A stretch of 64,000 nt of DNA from Klenkia marina (GTDB lineage: Bacteria > Actinomycetota > Actinomycetes > Mycobacteriales > Geodermatophilaceae), in the NCBI RefSeq assembly GCF_900101025.1, contig NZ_FMUH01000001.1:806001-870000 (forward strand). The letters are read 5' to 3'. The position numbers were made by a program, and so were the translations under genes. The notes beneath the pieces were generated by a model, which saw nothing but the letters and a program-made list of their open reading frames with translations, was not told where the DNA came from and ran no database searches. Of the stretch, positions 38,316-46,587 are shown one piece after another (positions within the stretch are counted from its first letter, which is position 1; each line of letters begins with the position of its first letter).

Positions 38316-38340
38316 CAGGGCGGATCCCGACACCTAGGCT
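38312..38340 (+). promoter_or_regulatory. Promoter for leaderless TetR transcript
   Basis: CTGACA (38312-38317), 17 bases, TAGGCT (38335-38340). The -10 hexamer ends 6 bases before ATG 38347, so the first transcribed base should be the A of the start codon or adjacent, and no ribosome site is present. Confidence 0.6.
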
Positions 38341-38346
38341 GCCCCC

Positions 38347-39204
38347 ATGCCCCAGGAGCTCGCCGACCGCCGTGCGCGGAAGAAGGCGCGCACCCGCGTC
38401 GAGGTGCGGCGCGCCGCGCAGCGGTTGTTCGCCGACCGGGGCTTCGACGCCGTGACCGTCGCCGACGTGGCCGAGGCCGCCGACGTCGCCGTCCAGACGG
38501 TGTTCAACCACTTCGCCACCAAGGAGGAGCTCTTCTTCAGCGGGCGCGACTGGTGGGCGCACGGGGCCGCGGCGGCGGTGCGCTCCCGGCGCCCGGGCAC
38601 CGGTGCGGTCGCCACCGCGCACGCCTGGCTGGAGAGCCACGTGCTGGTGGTACCCCGGCTGCTGCGGCGCCCCGCGATCGCCTGCTACCTCGAGACGATC
38701 ATGGCCAGCCAGACCTTGCAGCTGCAGCAGCGCGAGCTGATGCGCCGCGCCGAGTTCGAGCTGTCCGACGCGCTGCACGCCACCTGGGTCGAGCAGCTGG
38801 GCGACCTCCCCGGCCTGCGCGTGCCGGCCGACCTGCTCAGCGGCGTGCTGGTGACCTCGGCGCGGGTGGTGCTCACCGAGCAGTGGCGGCGGGGGTGGGG
38901 CTCGGCCTCGGTCGAGGTGGCCGAGCAGGGCGTGGAGACCGAGCGGGCCGAGATGCGCGAGCTCAGCCAGCTGACCTTCAGCGGGGTCATCGCCGGCCTG
39001 GGCGCGGTCGCCGACCACCCCGCCGACAGCTCGGTGCTGGCCCGGGTCGCCCAGCTCGAGAAGCACCTGCCGCCCGACCTCGTCGTCGCGCGGCGGGCCC
39101 GTCCGGGTGGTCAGCGCCCGGAGGCACCCACCACGGGCAGCAGCGCGCCGTCGACCAGCGCCGCGAGCTCGTCGGCGGGCAGCGGCTCCGCGAACGCGGT
39201 GTAG
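38347..39204 (+). CDS. TetR-family transcriptional regulator
   Basis: 285-residue TetR-type repressor. The N-terminal DNA-binding domain (residues 15-65) is clear: VEVRRAAQRLFADRGFDAVT, VADVAEAADVAVQTVFNHFA, TKEELFF. The ligand-binding helical part follows. The last about 31 residues (from about P-G-G-Q-R-P) are Ser/Ala-rich and are read from DNA that also encodes the C-terminus of the opposing TetR gene (39111-39719), so the tail may be a read-through extension. The gene ends in TAG, used here as an ordinary stop. The start is predicted leaderless. Target genes are unknown; the two convergent TetR genes suggest regulation of neighbours in both directions. Confidence 0.85.
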   Translation: MPQELADRRARKKARTRVEVRRAAQRLFADRGFDAVTVADVAEAADVAVQTVFNHFATKEELFFSGRDWWAHGAAAAVRSRRPGTGAVATAHAWLESHVLVVPRLLRRPAIACYLETIMASQTLQLQQRELMRRAEFELSDALHATWVEQLGDLPGLRVPADLLSGVLVTSARVVLTEQWRRGWGSASVEVAEQGVETERAEMRELSQLTFSGVIAGLGAVADHPADSSVLARVAQLEKHLPPDLVVARRARPGGQRPEAPTTGSSAPSTSAASSSAGSGSANAV

Positions 39205-39719
39205 CGGTCCCACCACAGGGCCAGCAGCAGCTGGCCGAGGAGCCGGCGGCTAGTGGCCGAGACGCCCTCGCCCCGGCGCTCGGCGCGGTCGAGCACCTCC
39301 TCGACCACGGCACCCAGCGGCCCGACCACCGCGGTGTCGAGGCCGGCGCGCAGGTCGTCGTCGTGCCGGGCGGCCCCGACCAGACCGGCCACCGCCCGCT
39401 CCTCGCGGTCCAGCGGCCGACCGAAGGGGGCCACGAGCTCGAGCAGGTCACCGCGCAGCGAACCGGTGTCGGCCGGCCGCGGGACCAGGTCGAACCCGCT
39501 GACGGCGTGCCGCACCAGGGCAGCCATCGTGGGCCAGCGCCGGTAGATGCCGGCCTTGCCGGCCCGGGCCCGTGCGGCGACGCGGTCGCTGTTGAGCCGG
39601 CCCCAGCCCTCGTCGGCCAGGATGTCGACGGCCACCGAGACGAGCTGCTCGGACAGCTCCGGGCTCAGCGGGCGCCCCGGGGACCGGACGTCGGCGCGGG
39701 GGGAGAGGTCGGTGGTCAC
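39111..39719 (-). CDS. TetR-family transcriptional regulator
   Basis: 202-residue regulator with an N-terminal TetR helix-turn-helix (residues 20-66): LSPELSEQLVSVAVDILADE, GWGRLNSDRVAARARAGKAG, IYRRWPTMAALVRHA. The C-terminal part (GDLLELVAPFGRPLDREERA and LLGQLLLALWWDRYTAF) resembles the TetR_C_16-like dimer/ligand domain. GTG 39719 follows GCGAGG. It converges on the other TetR gene with 94 bp of overlap. Upstream, after about 110 bp, lies the end of menB on the same strand. Target unknown. Confidence 0.85.
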   Translation of the reverse strand: MTTDLSPRADVRSPGRPLSPELSEQLVSVAVDILADEGWGRLNSDRVAARARAGKAGIYRRWPTMAALVRHAVSGFDLVPRPADTGSLRGDLLELVAPFGRPLDREERAVAGLVGAARHDDDLRAGLDTAVVGPLGAVVEEVLDRAERRGEGVSATSRRLLGQLLLALWWDRYTAFAEPLPADELAALVDGALLPVVGASGR

Positions 39720-39829
39720 CCTCGCATGGTGCCTGTTCGAGTGGAGTCACCACAACGACCGACGACGTCCAACCAGTGTGTGTCGAGACTCACCGGCGCG
39801 TCCGAGCACGGTGCGTGACCACACGCTCC

Positions 39830-40720
39830 TCAGACGTGCCAGGGGAAACGGGAGAAGTCCGCCGTCCGCTTCTCCAGGAACGAGTCGCGGCCCTCGACGG
39901 CCTCCTCGGCCATGTAGGCCAGCCGCGTGGTCTCGCCGGCGAACAGCTGCTGGCCGACCAGACCGTCGTCGGGGAGGTTGAACGAGTACTTGAGCATCCG
40001 CTGCGCGGTCGGGCTCTTGGCCACGATCCTGCGCCCCCACTCGAGCGCGGTGGCCTCCAGCTCGGCGTGCGGGACGGCGGCGTTGACCATGCCCATGCGG
40101 TGCGCGTCGGCCGCGGAGTACTCGTCACCGAGGAAGAAGATCTCGCGGGCGAACTTCTGGCCCACCTGCCGGGCGAGGTAGGCCGAGCCGTAGCCGCCGT
40201 CGAAGCTGCCGACGTCGGCGTCGGTCTGCTTGAACCGGGCGTGCTCGGCACTGGCCAGCGTCAGGTCGCTGACCACGTGCAGGCTGTGCCCGCCACCGGC
40301 TGCCCACCCCGGGACGACGGCGATGACCACCTTCGGCATGAACCGGATCTGCCGCTGCACCTCCAGGACGTGCAACCGCCCCGAGCTCCCCGCACCGGCC
40401 TCGTAGCCGTACTTCCCGCGCACCCGCTGGTCACCGCCCGAGCAGAACGCCCAGCCGCCGTCCTTGGGGCTCGGACCGTTGCCGGTGAGCAGCACGCAGC
40501 CGACCGTCGTGTCCAGCCGTGCGTGCTCCATGACCTGCAGCAGCTGGTCCACCGTCTGCGGCCGGAACGCGTTGCGCACCTCGGGCCGGTCGAAGGCCAC
40601 CCGCACCACACCGGCGTCCACCGCGCGGTGGTAGGTCAGGTCGGTCAGCCCCTCGAAGCCGGGGACCGCCGTCCAGGCCGTGGGGTCGAAGGTCTCCGAG
40701 ACGCCGTCCAGTGCACTCAC
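39830..40720 (-). CDS. menB: 1,4-dihydroxy-2-naphthoyl-CoA synthase
   Basis: 296-residue crotonase-fold enzyme of menaquinone synthesis that closes o-succinylbenzoyl-CoA to 1,4-dihydroxy-2-naphthoyl-CoA. MenB marks are present: YHRAVDAGVVRVAFDRPEVR near the start, the oxyanion loop FCSGGDQRVRGKYGY, AVVPGWAAGGGHSLHVVSDL, FKQTDADVGSFDGGYGSAYL, and the C-terminal SFLEKRTADFSRFPWHV, which reaches into the neighbouring active site. GTG 40720 is preceded by TAGCGT and 7 bases, suggesting a leaderless mRNA. It is separated from other men genes in this window. Menaquinone is the likely acceptor for the formate dehydrogenase complex, though the genes are far apart. Confidence 0.93.
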   Translation of the reverse strand: MSALDGVSETFDPTAWTAVPGFEGLTDLTYHRAVDAGVVRVAFDRPEVRNAFRPQTVDQLLQVMEHARLDTTVGCVLLTGNGPSPKDGGWAFCSGGDQRVRGKYGYEAGAGSSGRLHVLEVQRQIRFMPKVVIAVVPGWAAGGGHSLHVVSDLTLASAEHARFKQTDADVGSFDGGYGSAYLARQVGQKFAREIFFLGDEYSAADAHRMGMVNAAVPHAELEATALEWGRRIVAKSPTAQRMLKYSFNLPDDGLVGQQLFAGETTRLAYMAEEAVEGRDSFLEKRTADFSRFPWHV

Positions 40721-40780
40721 GGGCGGGACGCTACGCGACCCCGGGGTGCCGCGATCGTGCACAACCTGCACCCTGTCCCG

Positions 40781-41590
40781 GTGCGCGTGGGCTCGTTGAA
40801 CATCGCCTCCGGCCGGTGCCCGGACGGTGCGTCCGTCGACGCCGCCGGGCTCGCGGCCGGCCTGGACGGGCTCGACGTCGACGTCCTCGCCGTCCAGGAG
40901 GTCGACGTCGACCAGCCCCGCTCCCACCGGGTGCACCAGCCCTCCGTCGTCGCGGACGCGCTGGGCGCCGTCGACTGGCGGTTCGCCCCCACGCTCGCCG
41001 GCACCCCCGACCCCTTCGCCTCGTGGCAGCCGCTCTCCGGAGTGCTCGACCACGGCGGGCTCGGCGGCCCGCACTACGGCATCGCGCTGGTCTCGCGGGT
41101 GCCGGTGCGCCGCTGGCACGTGCTCGGGCTGGCCCCCGGTCCGCTCAAGCTCCCGCTGGTGGCCCCCGACCCCCGCACCGGGGCGCGGAGGCTGTGGTGG
41201 TTCCCCGACGAACCGCGCGCCGCCGTCGCCGCCGAGCTCGACGGGCTGACCGTCGTCGCCACCCACCTCTCCTTCGCCGCACCCACCGCCCTGCGGCAGC
41301 TGCGCCGGGTGCGCGCGTGGGCCGCCGGGCTGCCCGGTCCCGTGGTCGTGGCCGGGGACCTCAACCTGGGTGGCTCGCTCGCGCCCCTGGCCACCGGCGG
41401 GCGCCGGCTGGTCACCGAGCGCACCTGGCCGGCGGCGGCGCCCCGGGTGCAGTTCGACCACGTGCTCGCCCTCGACGACGTCGGCGGCACCGACCCCGAG
41501 GTGCGCCGGCTGGCCTTCGGCGACCACCGGTTCGCCGCGGTGACGGTGCACCCGGGGCCGCGGCACGGGACCGCTACGCGGCCCGGATGA
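40781..41590 (+). CDS. Endonuclease/exonuclease/phosphatase-family protein
   Basis: 269-residue protein of the EEP superfamily. Motifs in order: VGSLNIASGRC (N-terminal strand with Asn), LAVQEVDVDQPRSHRVHQ (metal-binding Glu), HYGIALVSRVPV, VATHLSFAAPTALRQLRRV (His), VVVAGDLNLGG (Asp-x-Asn), RVQFDHVLAL and FGDHRFAAVTV (catalytic Asp-His). It may act on DNA, phospholipids or phosphates; the substrate cannot be named. The start is one of three in-frame GTG codons (40757, 40781, 40787); 40781 places the first strand at the N-terminus. It diverges from menB and its end overlaps the convergent membrane gene by 17 bp. Confidence 0.8.
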   Translation: MRVGSLNIASGRCPDGASVDAAGLAAGLDGLDVDVLAVQEVDVDQPRSHRVHQPSVVADALGAVDWRFAPTLAGTPDPFASWQPLSGVLDHGGLGGPHYGIALVSRVPVRRWHVLGLAPGPLKLPLVAPDPRTGARRLWWFPDEPRAAVAAELDGLTVVATHLSFAAPTALRQLRRVRAWAAGLPGPVVVAGDLNLGGSLAPLATGGRRLVTERTWPAAAPRVQFDHVLALDDVGGTDPEVRRLAFGDHRFAAVTVHPGPRHGTATRPG

Positions 41591-42224
41591 CCCCCGTGCG
41601 CGGCAGGCGCCGGTCCAGGAGGCGGAAGCCCGACAGCAGCACCAGCGCCAGGACGGCGACCAGCGCGAGGTTGCGCAGCGCGGTGGCGTATCCCAGCGCC
41701 GCGACGTCCAGGAACGGGTAGGGGTACCAGCCGCTGACCGCGCCGTGGGCCAGCGTGTACGCGATCCACGCCAGCGGCCAGACCATCGCCCACCCCACGG
41801 TGGACCAGGTGACCCGGGGCCGCGGGCCGAGCACCAGCCAGCCCAGCAGGGCCGCGACCGGGGCCACGTAGTGCAGGCCCGCGTTGGTCCACACCCCCAG
41901 GCCGACCGGGTGGTCGGTCGGCGCCAGCACCACGGCGTACACGAGCCCCGTCACGACGATGCCCAGCAGCGCGGTCAGCCGCAGCGGCCGCCACCACCGG
42001 CCGTCGTGCTGCGGGTCGCGGACCAGGGGCAGCACGGCGAGGAACGTGAGCACGTTGCTCTGGATCGTGAAGTAGCTCCAGAACCGCACGACCCGGGTGC
42101 CCAGCGGTTCGGGGTCCTCGCCGACACCGGCCAGCGTGCGCCCGAACTCGGTGAGCACCGACGCCAGGACGACGAGGGCGAGCAGCGCCCAGAGCACGCG
42201 GGCCACGCGGTTGCGGTCGGACAC
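41574..42224 (-). CDS. Pr6Pr-family membrane protein
   Basis: 216-residue integral membrane protein with six hydrophobic helices and the family marks FWSYFTIQSNVLTFLAV, GLVYAVVLAP, NAGLHYVAPVAALLGWLVLG, and WIAYTLAHGAVSGWYPYPFL. This family (Pr6Pr, related to FAR-17a/AIG1-like proteins) has no firm function in bacteria; relatives hydrolyse fatty acid esters. I chose GTG 42224 because CATGAT ends 6 bases before it; an ATG at 42239 is also in frame. It lies downstream of the Nudix gene on the same strand and ends inside the 3' end of the convergent gene. Confidence 0.8.
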   Translation of the reverse strand: MSDRNRVARVLWALLALVVLASVLTEFGRTLAGVGEDPEPLGTRVVRFWSYFTIQSNVLTFLAVLPLVRDPQHDGRWWRPLRLTALLGIVVTGLVYAVVLAPTDHPVGLGVWTNAGLHYVAPVAALLGWLVLGPRPRVTWSTVGWAMVWPLAWIAYTLAHGAVSGWYPYPFLDVAALGYATALRNLALVAVLALVLLSGFRLLDRRLPRTGVIRAA

Positions 42225-42249
42225 CCCGGGATCATGCACGGCCGGGAGC

Positions 42250-42717
42250 TCACCCGATGAGGTCGCGCAGGCCCGGGAGGCTCGCCGCCAGCCCCGGGTG
42301 GAGCTCCACGCCGGGGTGGTCGAGGGCCAGCCAGGCCACCGCGGTGCTCTCGGGGTTCAGCCGCAGCGCGGCGGGGTCGAGCGGCCCCGCGGGGACGGCC
42401 AGCACGGTCGTGTAGCTCCACCCGCCGTGCTCGTCGACCGACTGCACGCCCAGCACGAGGTCGGCCGCGGTGAGGCCGAGCTCCTCGCCCGCCTCCCGCA
42501 GCGCGCCGTCGACCGCGGACTCGTCGGGCTGCAGCGCCCCGCCCGGGGTGCCCCAGGTACCGCCGTGGTGGCTCCACTCGACCCGGTGCTGCAGCAGCAC
42601 CTCGGTGCCGGTCGGACCGGCACGGTGCACCAGCAGCCCAGCGGCCCCCGCGAGCCCCCAGTGCCGGTGCCCCAGCGCGCAGGTGGTCCACCCGTCGGTC
42701 GGCGAGGTGTGCGGCAC
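42250..42717 (-). CDS. Nudix hydrolase
   Basis: 155-residue Nudix protein. The Nudix box is complete: G-G-A-L-Q-P-D-E-S then REAGEELGL (G-x5-E-x7-R-E-U-x-E-E-x-G-U). It follows VEWSHHGGTWGTPGG, typical of MutT/ADP-ribose-type hydrolases, which cleave nucleoside diphosphates linked to another group. The N-terminus has HRHWGLAGAAGLLVHR. GTG 42717 has GGAGGAT 6 bases before it, which could serve either as a ribosome site or as a -10 hexamer for a leaderless start. The stop lies 26 bp upstream of the membrane protein start, so the two may be an operon. Confidence 0.87.
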   Translation of the reverse strand: MPHTSPTDGWTTCALGHRHWGLAGAAGLLVHRAGPTGTEVLLQHRVEWSHHGGTWGTPGGALQPDESAVDGALREAGEELGLTAADLVLGVQSVDEHGGWSYTTVLAVPAGPLDPAALRLNPESTAVAWLALDHPGVELHPGLAASLPGLRDLIG

Positions 42718-42806
42718 TCCCCCATCCTCCCCGCCACGCCCGGCCACCGCCCGGCACGCCTGGCCGGACGGGGTGGCGGCTGGGGCGGCGTCACCTACGG
42801 GGTGGG

Positions 42807-43280
42807 TCAGCGGTGGGGGCGGCGGCGGGAGGTGATGACGCCGGTGTCGAAGCCGGCCAGGTGCAGGCCGCCGTGGAAGCGGGCGTGCTCGATCTTCAGG
42901 CAGCGGTCCATCACGACGTCCAGCCCGGCTCCCAACGCCCGCTCGGCCAGGGCGCCGTCGCTCAGCCCCAGCTGCAGCCAGAAGGTGCGCGCCCCCACCG
43001 CGATCGTCTCGTCGAGCACCCCGGGCAGGTCGGCCGGCTTGCGGAACACGTCGACCAGGTCGGGCACGCCGGGCAGGGCGTCCAGCGACGGGTACACCGG
43101 CCGGCCGAGGATCTCCGACACCCGCGGGTTGACGAACCAGACCTCGTAGTCGGTGCTGGCCAGCAGGTAGGTGGCCACGAAGTAGGACGCCCGCGACGGG
43201 TTGTCCGAGGCGCCCACGACGGCCACGGTGCGGGTGCGGTCGAGGATCTCCTGCCGCTGCCCCGCGGTCGGGCCGGTCAC
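42807..43280 (-). CDS. CoA-binding protein, YccU-like
   Basis: 157-residue Rossmann-fold protein of the CoA-binding family (YccU type). Core motifs: TVAVVGASDNPSRASYFVAT (nucleotide/CoA-binding loop), VWFVNPRVSEILGRPVYPSL, VPDLVDVFRKPADLP, TFWLQLGLSDGALAERALGA, and the CoA-type end VVMDRCLKIEHARF. Members bind CoA and are thought to help in CoA-linked regulation; no reaction is known. Its GTG start overlaps the stop of the O-acetylhomoserine sulfhydrylase gene (GTGA), so both are made together; the same pair is commonly seen in actinobacteria, hinting at a link with sulfur amino acid synthesis. Confidence 0.88.
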   Translation of the reverse strand: MTGPTAGQRQEILDRTRTVAVVGASDNPSRASYFVATYLLASTDYEVWFVNPRVSEILGRPVYPSLDALPGVPDLVDVFRKPADLPGVLDETIAVGARTFWLQLGLSDGALAERALGAGLDVVMDRCLKIEHARFHGGLHLAGFDTGVITSRRRPHR

Positions 43281-44563
43281 TTCGTCGCCGCCGTCAGGGC
43301 CTGGTCGAGGTCCCAGAGGATGTCCTCGACGTCCTCCAGGCCCACCGAGATGCGCACCAGGTCCGCCGACACCCCGCCGGTCTCCAGCTGCTCGGCCGAC
43401 AGCTGGCCGTGCGTCGTCGAGCCGGGGTGGATGACCAGCGTGCGGGCGTCGCCGATGTTGGCCAGGTGGCTGCACAGCTGCACCGCCTCGATGAACCGGC
43501 GTCCGCCCTCGCGTCCGCCGACGACGCCGAAGCTGAACACCGCCCCGGGCCCCTCGGGCAGGTACCGCTGCGCGCGCTCGTACGAGGGGTGCGACGGCAG
43601 GCCCGAGTACCGCACCCAAGCCACCCGGTCGTCGGCCTCGAGCCACTCGGCCACCCGCCGGGCGTTGGCCACGTGCTCGCGCATGCGCTGCGGCAGCGTC
43701 TCCACGCCCTGCAGCAGCAGGAACGCGCTGTGCGGCGACAACGACGCCCCGATGTCGCGCAGCTGCTCGCTGCGCAGCTTGGTCAGGAACCCGTACTCGG
43801 CGAAGTTGCCCCACCACGACAGCCCGCCGTAGGAGGCCGTCGGCTCGGTCATCTGCGGGAAGCGCCCGTTCGCCCACGGGAAGGTGCCGGCGTCGACCAC
43901 CACGCCACCGATCGTCGTCCCGTGGCCGCCGATGAACTTGGTCGCCGAGTGGATCACGATGTCCGCGCCGTGCTCGATCGGCCGGCACAGGTACGGCGTC
44001 GCCGTCGTCGCGTCGACCACCAGCGGGATGCCCGCGGCGTGCGCCACCTCGGCCAGGCCCCTGATGTCGCTGACCTCGCTGCCCGGGTTGGCCACCACCT
44101 CGGCGAAGAGCAGCTTCGTGCGGTCGGTGATGGCCGCGGCGTAGTCGGCCGGGTCGGTGCCGCGCACGAACGTGGTGGACACCCCGAACCGGCGCAGCGT
44201 CACGTCGAGCTGGGTGATGGTGCCGCCGTAGAGGTTCGCCGAGGCCACGATCTCGTCGCCGGCCCCGGCCAGCGCGGCGAAGGTGAGGAACTCCGCCGAC
44301 TGCCCGGACGACGCCGCCACCGCCCCCAGCCCGCCCTCCAGCGAGGCCATGCGCTCCTCGAACGCCGCCACCGTCGGGTTGCCGATGCGGCTGTAGACGT
44401 TGCCGTACTTCTGCAGTGCGAACAGCGCCGCGGCGTCGTCGGCGCCCTCGAAGACGTAGCTGGTGGTCTGGTAGATCGGCACCGCACGGGCACCGGTCGT
44501 CGGGTCGGGCTGACCACCGGCGTGCAGCGCACGCGTGCGGAAGCCCCAGCTGCGGTCGGCCAT
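43277..44563 (-). CDS. metY: O-acetylhomoserine sulfhydrylase
   Basis: 428-residue PLP enzyme that makes homocysteine from O-acetylhomoserine and sulfide (methionine synthesis). Family motifs: FRTRALHAGGQPDPTTGARA, IYQTTSYVF, YSRIGNPTVAAFEERMASLE, SSGQSAEFLTFAALAGAGDE, DATTATPYLCRPIEHGAD, and the PLP lysine in HSATKFIGGHGT. The C-terminal part has LVIHPGSTTHGQLS, a family signature. ATG 44563 follows GACACT by 7 bases, so it may be leaderless. It is coupled to the CoA-binding gene downstream. Related Cys/Met enzymes (cystathionine gamma-synthase) are alternatives, but the long form and HPGSTTH favour the O-acetylhomoserine type. Confidence 0.9.
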   Translation of the reverse strand: MADRSWGFRTRALHAGGQPDPTTGARAVPIYQTTSYVFEGADDAAALFALQKYGNVYSRIGNPTVAAFEERMASLEGGLGAVAASSGQSAEFLTFAALAGAGDEIVASANLYGGTITQLDVTLRRFGVSTTFVRGTDPADYAAAITDRTKLLFAEVVANPGSEVSDIRGLAEVAHAAGIPLVVDATTATPYLCRPIEHGADIVIHSATKFIGGHGTTIGGVVVDAGTFPWANGRFPQMTEPTASYGGLSWWGNFAEYGFLTKLRSEQLRDIGASLSPHSAFLLLQGVETLPQRMREHVANARRVAEWLEADDRVAWVRYSGLPSHPSYERAQRYLPEGPGAVFSFGVVGGREGGRRFIEAVQLCSHLANIGDARTLVIHPGSTTHGQLSAEQLETGGVSADLVRISVGLEDVEDILWDLDQALTAATK

Positions 44564-44638
44564 GCCACCCAGTGTCGCCGACGGTTGCCACCCCCACCGG
44601 ACGGGCAGGGCCTGCGGACCCGACGAGAGGAGGCCGTC

Positions 44639-44992
44639 ATGGCCAGCGGAGTGGCGAGTGTGTGGGTCCCGGTGGACGACATGGAGCGCGCCCGAGCGTT
44701 CTACCGCGACACCCTGGGGCTCGAGGAGGGCAAGGTCACCGACGAGTGGAGCGAGTTCGACGCGAACGGCCTGATGATCGGCCTGAACGCCCGCGAGGGG
44801 ACGGCGAAGCACGCCGACGGCGGCGCGGTGATCACGTTCCAGCCCGACGGCGGGATCGACGCCGAGGTCGAGCGGCTGCGGGGTGCCGGTGTCGAGTTCA
44901 CCGGCGGCATCAGCGACCACCCGTGGGGCCGGCTGGCCCCGTTCAAGGACTCCGAGGGCAACGACCTGCAGTTCTACGGTCCGCCCGCCTGA
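44639..44992 (+). CDS. VOC-family (glyoxalase-like) protein
   Basis: 117-residue vicinal-oxygen-chelate protein with two beta-alpha-beta-beta-beta units: VASVWVPVDDMERARAFYRD and later GGIDAEVERLRGAGVEFTGG. It ends SEGNDLQFYGPP, where Glu/Gln usually bind metal. GAGAGGAGG lies 4 bases before ATG 44639. Function is unspecific: glyoxalase, dioxygenase or antibiotic-binding relatives share the fold. Diverges from the sulfhydrylase gene with 75 bp between starts, and precedes the NIPSNAP-like gene by 18 bp. Confidence 0.85.
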   Translation: MASGVASVWVPVDDMERARAFYRDTLGLEEGKVTDEWSEFDANGLMIGLNAREGTAKHADGGAVITFQPDGGIDAEVERLRGAGVEFTGGISDHPWGRLAPFKDSEGNDLQFYGPPA

Positions 44993-45010
44993 GCCGGCAG
45001 ACTCCCGGGC

Positions 45011-45310
45011 GTGACCACCACCGTGCAGCTGCGCCGCTACTCCGTCGAGCCCGGCCGCATGGCCGACTTCGTCGCGTGGTTCCCCTCCATCGTGCCGGTG
45101 CGCGAGCAGTACGGGTTCCGGGTGCTGGAGGCCTGGGTCGACGAGGCCAACGACGCGTTCGTGTGGTCGGTCGAGCTCGACGGTGACGAGGCCCGCTTCA
45201 CCGAGGTGGAGACCGTCTACAACGCCTCCCCCGAGCGGGCCGCCGCGTTCGAGACCTTCCCGGCGGTGGTCACCAGCCAGCTCAACGCCTTCGTCCGGCC
45301 GGCTCGCTGA
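45011..45310 (+). CDS. NIPSNAP-like small protein
   Basis: 99-residue protein resembling the NIPSNAP/ABM dimeric ferredoxin-like fold: TTVQLRRYSVEPGRMADFVA, then VPVREQYGFRVLEAWVDEA, DAFVWSVELDG, and a tail PAVVTSQLNAFVRP. Function is unknown; related folds bind small ligands as dimers. GTG 45011 lies 7 bases after CAGACT, a leaderless-type arrangement. It follows the VOC gene closely and its 3' end overlaps the convergent membrane gene by 29 bp. Confidence 0.75.
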   Translation: MTTTVQLRRYSVEPGRMADFVAWFPSIVPVREQYGFRVLEAWVDEANDAFVWSVELDGDEARFTEVETVYNASPERAAAFETFPAVVTSQLNAFVRPAR

Positions 45311-46475
45311 CCTCCCCCGTCACGTCGGCGCCGTCCGCGTCGCCGTCCGCGTCGTCGTCCACCTCCCCGTCGGGGCCCTCGCCGAGGGCGTCGCGGCGGT
45401 ACCGCCAGACCAGCCCGAGGACGACGAGCTCCGTCGCGGCGGCACCCGAGGCCACCCACTGGTCGGTGTAGAACAGCAGCACGTTGACCAGCGTCAGCGC
45501 CAGCAGCAGACCGCCCTGCGCGACCTCGACGCCGCGGCGGTCCCGCCCGCGGGCCACCAGCACGGCGCCGACCAGCAGCAGCACGCCGACCACGACGTCC
45601 AGGCCCACCCGCAGCAGGAGCAGCGTCGTCCCGAGGCCGTCCTGGATGCCCACCCGGGCGTAGCGGTTGGCCGCGTCGGCCAGGGAGGTCGTCGTCCCGT
45701 CGAGCAGGTCCAGGCCGATGAAGCCGACGACGGCGAGGTCCGCAACGGCGACCACGCCCAGCACGGCCAGCGCGCCGACGGTCACCCGGCGCAGGCGGGC
45801 CCCGGACAGGTGCCGGTCGGTCCAGCGGTCGAGCCGGGTGACCAGCCGGCGCACCCGACCGGGGGCCGTCACCCCGCCGTCGAGCGCGCCGCTGCGGGTG
45901 AGCTCCAGCAGGTCCTCGGCCAGCCGCCGCAGCCGCTCGGGCTCGGCGTCGCAGGCCGACTCCAGCCGCCGCTCGAGCTCGCGCCGGTCGGACCGGGTCA
46001 GGTCGCGGTCGACGACGTCGCCGAGCAGCTCCAGAGCGGCGTGCAGCTGGGAGGCCGGCGAGGGGTCCCGTCGCCCGCGCACCCGGAACCAGACCCACAG
46101 CGTGAGCACGAACACCGCGTAGGCGACCGGCGCGGCCGCGGCGAAGAAGTAGTCGTTGTCGACGGTGATGAACTTGCCGATCTCGTCGACGAACAGCCCG
46201 GCGCCGACCCCGGTGGCCAGCGCCGCGACCAGCAGCGCCGAGCGGTTGGCCAGGGCCAGCGGCAGCAGGCCACCGACGAACAGCAGCAGGCCACCCCAGA
46301 CGGCGTGCGCGATGTGCAGGGTGTCGCCCCCGACGGTCGGGTAGCCGGTCAGCTCGAGGTAGAGCCGGGTGAGCACGATCGACCCGCCGAAGCCGAGCAG
46401 CAGGATGACCAGGTACCGGTCGGCGTCCAGCCGGCGCACGAGGTGGTGGAGACGGCGGCGGAGCAGAGAGGGCAC
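45282..46475 (-). CDS. Integral membrane protein, unknown family
   Basis: 397-residue protein with roughly eight to ten hydrophobic helices. The N-terminal block contains YLVILLLGFGGSIVLTRLYL, then THIAHAVWGG-like GDTLHIAHAVWGGLLLFVGG and a helix GVGAGLFVDEIGKFITVDND, resembling heme-copper-oxidase-like or PAP2-like membrane segments by hydrophobicity only. A soluble middle part (about residues 130-215) is charged and helical. Four further helices follow. The acidic C-terminus (D-D-D-A-D-G-D-A-D-G-A-D) is cytosolic. I do not recognise the family. GTG 46475 is the likely start. It diverges from the TPR-GGDEF pair. Confidence 0.7.
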   Translation of the reverse strand: MPSLLRRRLHHLVRRLDADRYLVILLLGFGGSIVLTRLYLELTGYPTVGGDTLHIAHAVWGGLLLFVGGLLPLALANRSALLVAALATGVGAGLFVDEIGKFITVDNDYFFAAAAPVAYAVFVLTLWVWFRVRGRRDPSPASQLHAALELLGDVVDRDLTRSDRRELERRLESACDAEPERLRRLAEDLLELTRSGALDGGVTAPGRVRRLVTRLDRWTDRHLSGARLRRVTVGALAVLGVVAVADLAVVGFIGLDLLDGTTTSLADAANRYARVGIQDGLGTTLLLLRVGLDVVVGVLLLVGAVLVARGRDRRGVEVAQGGLLLALTLVNVLLFYTDQWVASGAAATELVVLGLVWRYRRDALGEGPDGEVDDDADGDADGADVTGEVSEPAGRRR

Positions 46476-46587
46476 ACCGGATGCTGCCCGCTGCGGCGCG
46501 GCGGCAACCGTGCGCGCCGGCCACCCGGAAGGGTGATCTGGGGCGCGATCGGCTCGGAACCGGGCCACGGGTGACGATGGAGGTGAC

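Noticed and set aside
40741..40780. Upstream in-frame GTG (40757) as start of the EEP-family gene
   Set aside because: It would add eight residues without similarity and has no ribosome site; still possible, so the start is marked uncertain.
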